A DNA stretch of 20,788 nucleotides from a virus: the IMG/VR virus record IMGVR_UViG_3300032092_000317, positions 1 to 20,788 of that record; one strand, 5' to 3'. This document shows, piece by piece, positions 7,482 to 13,908 of the stretch. A program made the translations under genes and the position numbers. Under the pieces are notes generated by a model. That model searched no databases. It was not told the origin of the DNA and saw only the letters and a program-made list of their open reading frames with translations. Within the stretch, counting starts at the first letter, position 1. Each line of letters begins with the position of its first letter.

Positions 7482-8402
7482 CTATATTATTTCTTTTTCA
7501 ATGCAATATTGCAAATCTATTTTTTTAACTTCTTCTCCAAGTCCTAAAATTTTTAAAATTAAATCAGTCATATGCTTTCTGCCATCACAATATACAACTT
7601 GAAAGCATTCATATTTTTTATATAAATCTCTAACTCTATGAAATATATATTCTGGGCTTGTTGCAAACCATCGTTTTTTATTATAGGCTAAAGAGCTGTA
7701 TGATGCCTCGACCATTATAATAATATATCCATTATTATTTTGTGCTCTTAACAATTCTCTTTCAAACCTTTCAAGATTGGCACCAAAAGTTCCAAAAAAA
7801 TCACTGAAACTTTTTCGCTCAATAACTATTCTGGAAGCTGGAGATAGGGCATAGTCCCCATAATCAAGTGCAACATTTACTTTTCTCAAATCTTTTGCAA
7901 ATTTTAAAGGTCTTTTTTCGCGGGTATCAATTACTATTTGTTTTGCAGGTTTTGAATTCGTAGCCCGTGTATCTAAATTATAATAATCATATTTAGATTC
8001 TATGTTGCTCTTGATACATATTTCATTATAGTTAGTTGAGCATAATTTTTCTATAAAGCGAATTGATGGTAAGCAGCTTATTGTTTGTATGAAAAATTCT
8101 GGTGGTGCGTTTTTTAAATTTTTAATATCACAGTATTTTTTAATTTTTCCAGATATATAATCCAAAGCTTTTTCTTGGCCAATTTTTGCAAGCCAAGACT
8201 TCATAGAAATTTTATCTTCAAAATCTGAAAGAAAATATTGCTCTACTGATTTGAAATTTATTTTATTCTTGTTTGATAGGTCATGTCTGGGATAAAATTG
8301 CTCGAAATATCTTTTTTGAGATATCTTGTGTTGCTTTAAATGTTTTGAAAGCTCTATAACGCCACTAAATTTTTTAGTGCAAAATTCACATTTAAGTTCC
8401 AT
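7482..8402 (-). CDS. C2H2 zinc-finger plus ERCC4 (XPF/Mus81-type) nuclease
   Basis: 306 residues. An N-terminal C2H2 finger has C5, C8, H21 and H25. The middle part (about 40-150) is unassigned. From about 155 comes an ERCC4 nuclease core: VIDTREKRP (D159, R161, E162), YGDYAL (G182, D183), and IERKSFSDFF (E195, R196, K197, D201), which is the GDx(n)ERKx3D signature of XPF/Mus81/Hef enzymes. No C-terminal helix-hairpin-helix pair is obvious. This family cuts branched or flapped DNA, so plausible roles are resolving replication and recombination intermediates before packaging. The gene lies between a putative DNA-binding protein and the terminase with 1-nt gaps on both sides, which ties its expression to packaging. 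It ends with TAG. The catalytic core call is secure; the role is inferred. Confidence 0.88.
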   Translation of the reverse strand: MELKCEFCTKKFSGVIELSKHLKQHKISQKRYFEQFYPRHDLSNKNKINFKSVEQYFLSDFEDKISMKSWLAKIGQEKALDYISGKIKKYCDIKNLKNAPPEFFIQTISCLPSIRFIEKLCSTNYNEICIKSNIESKYDYYNLDTRATNSKPAKQIVIDTREKRPLKFAKDLRKVNVALDYGDYALSPASRIVIERKSFSDFFGTFGANLERFERELLRAQNNNGYIIIMVEASYSSLAYNKKRWFATSPEYIFHRVRDLYKKYECFQVVYCDGRKHMTDLILKILGLGEEVKKIDLQYCIEKEII

Positions 8403-8403
8403 A

Positions 8404-9516
8404 TTAACCCACCAATTCTTCTATTGTTGCTCCGCGAAGAAGAGCTTTTATTTCGCTCATTGAATTAATACGACCAGCCTCCTCTTTAATTTTCATTTTT
8501 TCTAGATCAGCCAGATGTATTGTTTTTTTTCTAAACTCTTCATCTTTCCAAGCTTGTACTAAATTTATAAGCCTTTCAAATCCATCGCTTTTTTCTTCTA
8601 AGCGTTTATTTCTTTTTGTTGTTAAATCATTATATAATTTTGTTTTAATATTTTCACATGAATTAAGTTCAGTCTGGAGTACATTTATGGCCTCGTTCAT
8701 TTTCATCGAAATTTCTCCTGCGGCCATGGTCGCGCGAAGAGACTCTATTCGTCTTTGAATTTCAGCTGCTCTTACAATTTGATTGCACAAAGTAATAAAT
8801 TGATCCAAATCTTCCTGTGTTAAATCTGGTTTATCATGAGTATATCGAATGAAAGCATCCTCAAAAAGATCTCGATCTCCTTGAATTTTGTAAGTATTAA
8901 TTTGATATATAAAGCGAAATATATTTAAATATTTTTTAAGCTGCTGCATTTCAAAAAGCTGTTGTTTTTTTAATGCCTCTTCGTTATATCCATAATTTAA
9001 ATATTTATTTACGCGTTCAATTGTTTGTTTTAAAGTTTTTGGTGGTTTATATTCAGAATCTATTAACTCTTCTGGATTATAATTAATATTAACAATTTCT
9101 AGCTCGTCTTTTGGCTGTGGTATATTATCTCTTTTAATAGTATCTTTGATTTCTTCAATTTTTGCATTTATTGTTCTATATTCTTGGCTTAAATTAGTAA
9201 GAGCATCGTTATTAAAAAGTTCTTTTGCTATCTCTAGTGCGCTTTTAACTCTAAAATTATTTTGTATATAAATAATCTGCTCTTGCGTTAAATTAATAAA
9301 TCCTTTTAAAATAACCGTTCTTGTTTTAAATTTCAACCCACTCTCGTTGCAGAATGCCTTAATTGCCCTAGCTTCTTTTGTTTTTCCATCCAGAGCATCA
9401 TTTTCAAAAACGCTCTTGACAATGTTTGAAAGCTCAGGCTCCAAATCTACAGAAAAAAAATCAAGCACTTTCTTTTTGTGCTCTTCAGAAAGTTCAAAAT
9501 TTACCGAATCAGACAT
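8404..9516 (-). CDS. Coiled-coil protein with duplicated N-terminal motif; possible small terminase
   Basis: 370 residues, mostly charged helix. Residues 25-55 and 90-120 look like an internal duplication: an IVKSVFENDALDGKTKEARA segment aligns with IAKELFNNDALTNLSQEYRT, 65 residues apart. Each has the pattern A/V-K-x-F/L-F-x-NDAL-x-x-x-x-x-E-x-R, which could be a small DNA-binding helical unit. Residues about 185-370 are rich in E, K, L and Q with long heptad-like stretches (coiled coil). The gene sits between the sigma factor and the nuclease-terminase pair, 1 nt from each neighbour. Small terminases are often helical, oligomeric and encoded just upstream of the large subunit, so this is a candidate, but no recognised small-terminase signature is visible. 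It could also be a structural or transcription accessory protein. Confidence 0.6.
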   Translation of the reverse strand: MSDSVNFELSEEHKKKVLDFFSVDLEPELSNIVKSVFENDALDGKTKEARAIKAFCNESGLKFKTRTVILKGFINLTQEQIIYIQNNFRVKSALEIAKELFNNDALTNLSQEYRTINAKIEEIKDTIKRDNIPQPKDELEIVNINYNPEELIDSEYKPPKTLKQTIERVNKYLNYGYNEEALKKQQLFEMQQLKKYLNIFRFIYQINTYKIQGDRDLFEDAFIRYTHDKPDLTQEDLDQFITLCNQIVRAAEIQRRIESLRATMAAGEISMKMNEAINVLQTELNSCENIKTKLYNDLTTKRNKRLEEKSDGFERLINLVQAWKDEEFRKKTIHLADLEKMKIKEEAGRINSMSEIKALLRGATIEELVG

Positions 9517-9517
9517 A

Positions 9518-10201
9518 TTATATTATCATTTCTTTGACAATTTTCTTTGCTTTTATTACAATCTGTGCCCTTATTTTCTTAACAAATTTATAACCAGTTT
9601 TTGTAGAACCATTTTTATAACCAAGCATTGTTATAACTTCTGTTTCTGGATACCCATCTACAAACAAATATGTGTAAACCTTTTGCTGAACTGGTGTTAA
9701 AGATTTTAACATTTCGCTATGAACTTTTGGAACAAACGATTCAAAATCAAAACCGCTGGAATCTGATGCGCGAGCATCAAACTCATTACCCTCACCAAAA
9801 ATTCTTTCATCATTTACGCTAACTGGCAACTTAACATCATAAGCATGTTTCTTTGTTTTCTCCCATTTTGCATAATCAGCACATTTAGAAGATTGAACAT
9901 TATATAATTTACAATTATTTCCACCAGCATTATGTGGGCAATTTAAACACGGCCTGGCATAGTTGGAATAATTGTTTCTAACGAGGTTAATAATTTGATT
10001 TGTAATAACAGTATTTAACCATGGAAGGAGGGCCATTTCTGGATTCCACTTTTCCCATTTTTTAAAAATATGTAGTCTTAATTTTTGTTCTACATCATTA
10101 AAATCCATCCATGCAATGGATGTTAATTTCCACTGAGAGCGTCTTTTTGCTATCTCCTGATTTATTATATCTAAACAGGACTCGAAAGATGGGCGCTCCA
10201 T
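9518..10201 (-). CDS. Sigma-70-family phage sigma factor with Cys4 cluster
   Basis: 227 residues. Residues 34-76 look like sigma region 2: DVEQKLRLHIFKKW followed by LLPWLNTVITNQIINLVRN, the core-binding and -10-recognition helices. Residues 85-107 carry four cysteines, C85-x2-C88-x8-C97-x9-C107, likely binding zinc, followed by KWEKTKKHAYDVKLPVS. Residues 168-215 resemble region 4: LTPVQQKVYTYLF plus a helix-turn-helix segment. It would redirect host RNA polymerase to phage promoters, most likely late ones, because it is encoded with packaging genes. The stop of the upstream zinc-ribbon gene lies 2 nt before the ATG and the junction reads GAATAAATATG. The zinc cluster between regions 2 and 4 is unlike host sigma factors. 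Sigma membership is well supported; promoter specificity is unknown. Confidence 0.8.
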   Translation of the reverse strand: MERPSFESCLDIINQEIAKRRSQWKLTSIAWMDFNDVEQKLRLHIFKKWEKWNPEMALLPWLNTVITNQIINLVRNNYSNYARPCLNCPHNAGGNNCKLYNVQSSKCADYAKWEKTKKHAYDVKLPVSVNDERIFGEGNEFDARASDSSGFDFESFVPKVHSEMLKSLTPVQQKVYTYLFVDGYPETEVITMLGYKNGSTKTGYKFVKKIRAQIVIKAKKIVKEMII

Positions 10202-10203
10202 AT

Positions 10204-10677
10204 TTATTCTTCGCTATCTATGATATCAATATTATTTTGATAATTTCTGCCTGACATTTTAGCTTCTGAAATAAAACTCGCAGGCAACGACTTTGCTACT
10301 TTTTTTCTTCCACGCTTTTGTTTTGCTGATTGCTTTATAGATGCAGATTGTTTTTTTTGGCTTGGCTCATCTGACACTAAATCGCCAAGCCTAATTCCAT
10401 TACTTTGATTATTTTTTTCTATATTCACATCAAGGCCGCGCATTGAGCTATAATCGCCAACAATTTCAGGATCAAACGCTTCATCCGCATGATCAACGCT
10501 AACCTTTTTATTTACAGCTATTGGATTTGTTATATTAACTTGAAATTGATTTGATTTAATAATACTTGTTTGCGGTGCCGCAACAGAAAATGAAGATCCG
10601 CAATGGGAGCAAAATTTTGGTTTTTGAAATTGGTAAAGGTTTTTACCGCCACACTTTGGACAAAAATAACTTAACAT
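10204..10677 (-). CDS. Zinc-ribbon protein, 157 aa, unknown function
   Basis: The N-terminus is a zinc ribbon with C6-x2-C9 and C23-x2-C26 (FCPKCGG ... FCSHCGS). The remainder is low-complexity and probably disordered: polar, rich in Ser, Gln and Lys, with a basic patch KQKRGRKKVAK at about 118-130. The combination suggests a nucleic-acid- or polymerase-binding accessory protein. It sits directly upstream of the sigma factor gene (2-nt gap), so a role as a transcription partner is attractive but is only inference. Start ATG 10677 follows a 68-nt gap after PhoH, with CATAATAAATTT about 10 nt before it and no Shine-Dalgarno sequence. Confidence 0.65.
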   Translation of the reverse strand: MLSYFCPKCGGKNLYQFQKPKFCSHCGSSFSVAAPQTSIIKSNQFQVNITNPIAVNKKVSVDHADEAFDPEIVGDYSSMRGLDVNIEKNNQSNGIRLGDLVSDEPSQKKQSASIKQSAKQKRGRKKVAKSLPASFISEAKMSGRNYQNNIDIIDSEE

Positions 10678-10745
10678 AATTAAAAGAAATTTATTATGTA
10701 TTATTCTACAAAATAAAAGAGTAAAAATCTAATTTTTAATTTATT
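10678..10745 (-). promoter_or_regulatory. AT-only intergenic gap with weak hairpin and AATAAAT box
   Basis: The 68-nt gap between PhoH and the zinc-ribbon gene contains a perfect short inverted repeat AAAAAT-CTA-ATTTTT (10723-10737) just after the PhoH stop. It has no G/C in its arms, so it would be a poor terminator. Nearer the next gene is CATAATAAATTT, similar to the boxes before the portal and 100-aa genes. It may allow separate expression of the sigma operon. Confidence 0.25.
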
Positions 10746-11600
10746 TTATAATTTTTGGCTTGGGCACCAGCTATCTTGATAAACTTGAGAAATGTTTGTG
10801 CTATGAGCTTTATTTTTCTTTTCTTTTTCTTTTTCAGCTAATTTAATTGCATCTTCTTTTTTGCGCTGTGTTATTTTTTTAACCACAAATTTGCAAAGCT
10901 CAGATCTTAAAATATCATCCTCTGTAAATTGAAAATGATGGATTCCCATTTTTTTTGATTCTTCGCATGAGAATAATTCGACAATTTTATCAAAAGCACC
11001 TTGTTTATTAAATGGAAGATCTGACTGCGATGAATCTGCGCATATAATCATTTTTGTAAATTTTCCAATTCTTGTAAGCAATGTGGCAAACTCTGATAAT
11101 GTGGCATTTTGCATTTCGTCCATAAGCACTACTCTTGCTGCAAAACTCAACCCACGACAAAAGTTAATAGGCTGATTTGTAATTCTATTATCAGTTTTTA
11201 ATCTTTTTATCTGATCAATCGGCAAAAGTTCTTCTAGTTTGTCAGCAAATGGCATCATATAGACATCATATTTAGATTGCAGATCGCCAGGCAAATATCC
11301 AAGCTTTGAATCGGCACTTTCTACAGCCGCTCTAACACATATAATATCAGAGACTTTTTTTTCATTTAACATTTGAAGCGCGGCCCTAACAGCAATTAAT
11401 GTTTTGGATGAGCCAGCTGGCCCACTTACAAAAACAATTCTAGCTTCTTTATTATTAATTAAATTAAAAAACTCTTTTTGCTTATTAGTCCATTCAAGCT
11501 CTCTTATCTTAAGCTCAAAATCAATTTTATCCCTTTGATATACTTTTGGACTCTTATCCTCAGCCTTGCGCATACTACGCGCTGATTGCTTTTTAGACAT
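10746..11600 (-). CDS. phoH: PhoH-like P-loop ATPase
   Basis: 284 residues. Walker A is GPAGSSKT (60-67), followed by RAALQML and ICVRAAVESADSKLGYLPGD, the conserved PhoH segment after the P-loop. Walker B is VVLMDEMQN (158-165), followed by LTRIGKFTKMIICADSSQSD. PhoH-like ATPases are frequent in marine and other large phages; relatives with PIN or helicase activity act on RNA, but the phage role is not settled. The P-loop has Ser where many have Gly (SSKT rather than TGKT), which I recall as common in phage members. The C-terminus is a Lys/Glu-rich helix (about 243-262). It is the first leftward gene from the divergent region, and its start has TGTAATA 7 nt upstream and no Shine-Dalgarno sequence. 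An early or middle expression time would be expected, but this is not visible. Confidence 0.92.
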   Translation of the reverse strand: MSKKQSARSMRKAEDKSPKVYQRDKIDFELKIRELEWTNKQKEFFNLINNKEARIVFVSGPAGSSKTLIAVRAALQMLNEKKVSDIICVRAAVESADSKLGYLPGDLQSKYDVYMMPFADKLEELLPIDQIKRLKTDNRITNQPINFCRGLSFAARVVLMDEMQNATLSEFATLLTRIGKFTKMIICADSSQSDLPFNKQGAFDKIVELFSCEESKKMGIHHFQFTEDDILRSELCKFVVKKITQRKKEDAIKLAEKEKEKKNKAHSTNISQVYQDSWCPSQKL

Positions 11601-11607
11601 ATAAGAA

Positions 11608-11614
11608 TATTACA
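11608..11614 (-). promoter_or_regulatory. TGTAATA motif upstream of phoH
   Basis: The minus strand reads TTACTGTAATATTCTTATATG. TGTAATA ends 7 nt before the PhoH ATG. The enclosing TATTACAGTAA (plus strand 11608-11618) is identical to the sequence before the portal gene. Confidence 0.4.
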
Positions 11615-11700
11615 GTAAAAATAAAAAATAAAACTACTTTTAAAATTAAATCGAAATAATTAATATTTTTTACAATTAATGTGTATTATTATACCTGCAA

Positions 11701-11707
11701 TGTAATA
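11701..11707 (+). promoter_or_regulatory. TGTAATA motif upstream of first rightward fibre gene
   Basis: TGTAATATTCATTATG: the motif ends 6 nt before ATG 11714 and its 10-mer TGTAATATTC is identical to the one before phoH on the opposite strand. Its presence here also argues for ATG 11714 as the true start, since the GTG at 11681 would place the motif inside the gene. Confidence 0.4.
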
Positions 11708-11713
11708 TTCATT

Positions 11714-12793
11714 ATGGCCATACAGCTAAGTAGAGACATTATACATCCATATGCCAAGAATTTTATAGAAAAATCTGGAGGTTATGAAGTATTTAATAAT
11801 AGCGAAATAGAGGCTGTTAATTTTTTAATAAAAAGCTTAATTGATAATAATTTATGGAATAAATTTAAAGCATTATATCCGTTCGTTGGTCGGACTGCCC
11901 AAGCGCACGCTGTTAATTTAATCAATGCAAATCGTCATAATATAAAATGGTATGGTAATGTTATACATGATAGACTTGGCGTTACTGGAAATGGAGGCTA
12001 TGGCAATACACTTTTAGCAGCTGGCTTGTTGAAAGAAACAGATATACATGTTTCAGTTTATAATGCCACACAGTGGAGCTTGGCCAATAATAATTCGCAC
12101 CTGATAGGCACAACAAAAAAATCTCAAAGAATAACATTAAAAACAGCAATTGATAACAGATATACATATAGCACCGCGGATGGAATATTTTTCGCAGGAA
12201 CAGAAGGTAATGATATATCAAGCACAGAAGCTTTTGGGTTAATAGTTGGAATCAACAGCATTAAGTGCTATGTAAACGGAATACCATTTGGGGTCATCAG
12301 TCCAAATGACCCATCAACATTCGTACCAGCGCCTGGCAATTCGCAGCAACAAGCCGCAATGAATAATACCGTTATTCAAAGCTTAGATCAGTATCCAATG
12401 CTAATTTTATCTTATGATGATTTTGGATCAGTTTCTGTCAAATCTACAACAAATATAAGATTTGCCAGTATTGGCAGCGGAATGAATGATCAAGAGAATG
12501 CAAAATTTTATGAAATAGTCGAAAAATTTCAATCAATATTGCAAAGAAATGTTGGAAGTCTCAAGTTGAACATATACTTATTTGAAAATATAGAGAGGGA
12601 AAAAGTAACAGCTAATTTAAATATATTAAGTATAATTCAAAAATTAGGAGTATTTAAAATTAATCAAATAGAAAGTGAAAGCATAAAATCAAGTCTCTCA
12701 ATAAATAATTTGAGAATATCGGGAGCTAGGCGAGTTTACTTAAATGATAGGGCATCTTCAAATATATCTGTAATTTCTTTTACAGAAATATAA
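11714..12793 (+). CDS. Family A virion protein (concanavalin-like core), copy 1
   Basis: 359 residues from ATG 11714. I prefer this start over the in-frame GTG at 11681 because the resulting N-terminus (about 7 residues, then DIIHPYAKNF) matches that of the relative at 18414 (DIIHPMLYDF). The core has LYPFVGRTAQAHAVNL, a DIHVSVYNATQWS strand, a LIGTTKKSQRITLKT strand, FGLIVGINSIKCYVNG, and FASIGSGMNDQENAKFYEIV near 255-275. This order of strands is typical of concanavalin/LamG-like sandwiches in phage tail and virion proteins, which bind glycans or other virion parts. After the shared core it has about 80 extra residues absent from the copy at 15806. It heads the rightward arm; 20 nt separate it from the next gene. 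Fold is inferred from pattern; receptor binding is plausible but not shown. Confidence 0.75.
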   Translation: MAIQLSRDIIHPYAKNFIEKSGGYEVFNNSEIEAVNFLIKSLIDNNLWNKFKALYPFVGRTAQAHAVNLINANRHNIKWYGNVIHDRLGVTGNGGYGNTLLAAGLLKETDIHVSVYNATQWSLANNNSHLIGTTKKSQRITLKTAIDNRYTYSTADGIFFAGTEGNDISSTEAFGLIVGINSIKCYVNGIPFGVISPNDPSTFVPAPGNSQQQAAMNNTVIQSLDQYPMLILSYDDFGSVSVKSTTNIRFASIGSGMNDQENAKFYEIVEKFQSILQRNVGSLKLNIYLFENIEREKVTANLNILSIIQKLGVFKINQIESESIKSSLSINNLRISGARRVYLNDRASSNISVISFTEI

Positions 12794-12813
12794 AAAAAAA
12801 TATAATTAATTTG

Positions 12814-13908
12814 ATGAATATTTTAACAAAGAAATTTTATGAAAGCTTATTGGAGCCAAAAATGTTCGTTGGGGGAAAATGGAATATTTCTATAGTCTCA
12901 AGAGAGAATGGGCGCGAAAATTTCATCTTTGGAAAAAATAAAAAAAATAATTTAATATTAAATCAGGGATTAAATATTTTAGCAGAAAGTAAATATTTTA
13001 CAAATTATAATGGAATCAATTACAATACAATTCCAGCCTTTTTATATTCAACAGCTGTTTTAGGGAATGGATTAATTACTCCAAACGTAACAGACACTCA
13101 ATTAACAAACCAGCTTCAAGAAAGCACATCAATAAAAACAGACTCGTGCAGCGTTGAAGACAATTACATAAATGGAACACGGACCTTTAAAAAAGTTTAT
13201 GATTTTCCAAGCCCTACATCTAAGATCTCTGTTTCTGAAATTGGTTTAAATACTCCATTTAATAGCAAAAAACTTTTTTCAAAATTTTTATTAGAAAGAC
13301 CTGTAAGCATAGAAGTAGATGAGTTTATAAGATTATACTATGATTTTTCTGTTGGATCTGATGCCATTATAAATCCAATTAATATATCATCTTCTTCAGG
13401 AGGTGTAAATGCAAGTGGGCAAATTAAATTGTGTGGCAATTTTAATGATATATTTTTATCTATGGATTCTAATGGAAATCCAACATTTGGAAATGGAGAT
13501 TCACCAAGAACATCACTACTGCCTTATTACGAAAAATACTGCTCAGAAAATCCAAGCTGTGCAACTGAATGTTTTGGAACATGCTTTATGGTAGATCAAA
13601 ATCCATCAATGCCTACTGTTAATAATTCGCTATCTAATGAATGGATTGGAGAAAGGCTAGAGGAAAGTTTAGGAAATATATCGGCATCTACTTACATAAA
13701 TGGTAATTTTTATAGAGATATAACGTATACATTTAATAATAATAATCCAATCGAAACTAAAAATTTTGGCGGATTTTTATTTACAGTTACAAAAACAAAC
13801 AGACAAAATACATGGGATGGCTGGTTTTGGAAATTTACTAACAATCAAGTGAAATATAATTCAAAAAGTCTTGTAATTATATTAAGACAATCAATAAATA
13901 GAATATGA
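12814..13908 (+). CDS. Family B virion protein, copy 1 (module-free version)
   Basis: 364 residues from ATG 12814; the upstream in-frame TTG 12811 adds one residue and is less likely. It shares with 13905 and 20112 an N-terminal strand pair ending in FGKNKKNNLIL, and with 13905 the segment SGQIKLCGNFNDIF..DSNG (201-221) and the end GWFWKFTNNQVKY. Unlike the 13905 copy it has no SG modules, so it shows the uninterrupted fold. It has its own oddity: four cysteines at 243, 249, 253 and 257 (C-x5-C-x3-C-x3-C) where the other copy has none, perhaps a metal site or disulphides. Its TGA stop overlaps the next ATG (ATGA), so the two B genes are probably translationally coupled. Likely a virion fibre or baseplate-associated component; exact role unknown. 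Confidence 0.7.
   Translation: MNILTKKFYESLLEPKMFVGGKWNISIVSRENGRENFIFGKNKKNNLILNQGLNILAESKYFTNYNGINYNTIPAFLYSTAVLGNGLITPNVTDTQLTNQLQESTSIKTDSCSVEDNYINGTRTFKKVYDFPSPTSKISVSEIGLNTPFNSKKLFSKFLLERPVSIEVDEFIRLYYDFSVGSDAIINPINISSSSGGVNASGQIKLCGNFNDIFLSMDSNGNPTFGNGDSPRTSLLPYYEKYCSENPSCATECFGTCFMVDQNPSMPTVNNSLSNEWIGERLEESLGNISASTYINGNFYRDITYTFNNNNPIETKNFGGFLFTVTKTNRQNTWDGWFWKFTNNQVKYNSKSLVIILRQSINRI

Larger units (their letters stand above)
11601..11713. promoter_or_regulatory. Divergent promoter region between the two gene arms
   Basis: This 113-nt, very AT-rich gap is the only head-to-head junction in the window, so it should drive both the PhoH/packaging arm and the fibre arm. It is bounded by a perfect 10-bp inverted repeat, GAATATTACA at 11605-11614 and TGTAATATTC at 11701-11710, each arm a few bases before a start codon. 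A host-type promoter could be proposed for the rightward arm (TTTACA 11669-11674, TATACC 11690-11695, 15-nt spacer) but the match is weak. Confidence 0.55.

Noticed and set aside
10723-10737. Intrinsic terminator after phoH
   Set aside because: The inverted repeat AAAAAT-CTA-ATTTTT has only A-T pairs and a 3-nt loop, too weak to call a terminator.
11681-11713. Longer version of the first rightward gene from GTG 11681
   Set aside because: The added 11 residues have no match in the relatives at 15806 or 18414, and the TGTAATA motif would then lie within the coding region; ATG 11714 gives the matching N-terminus.
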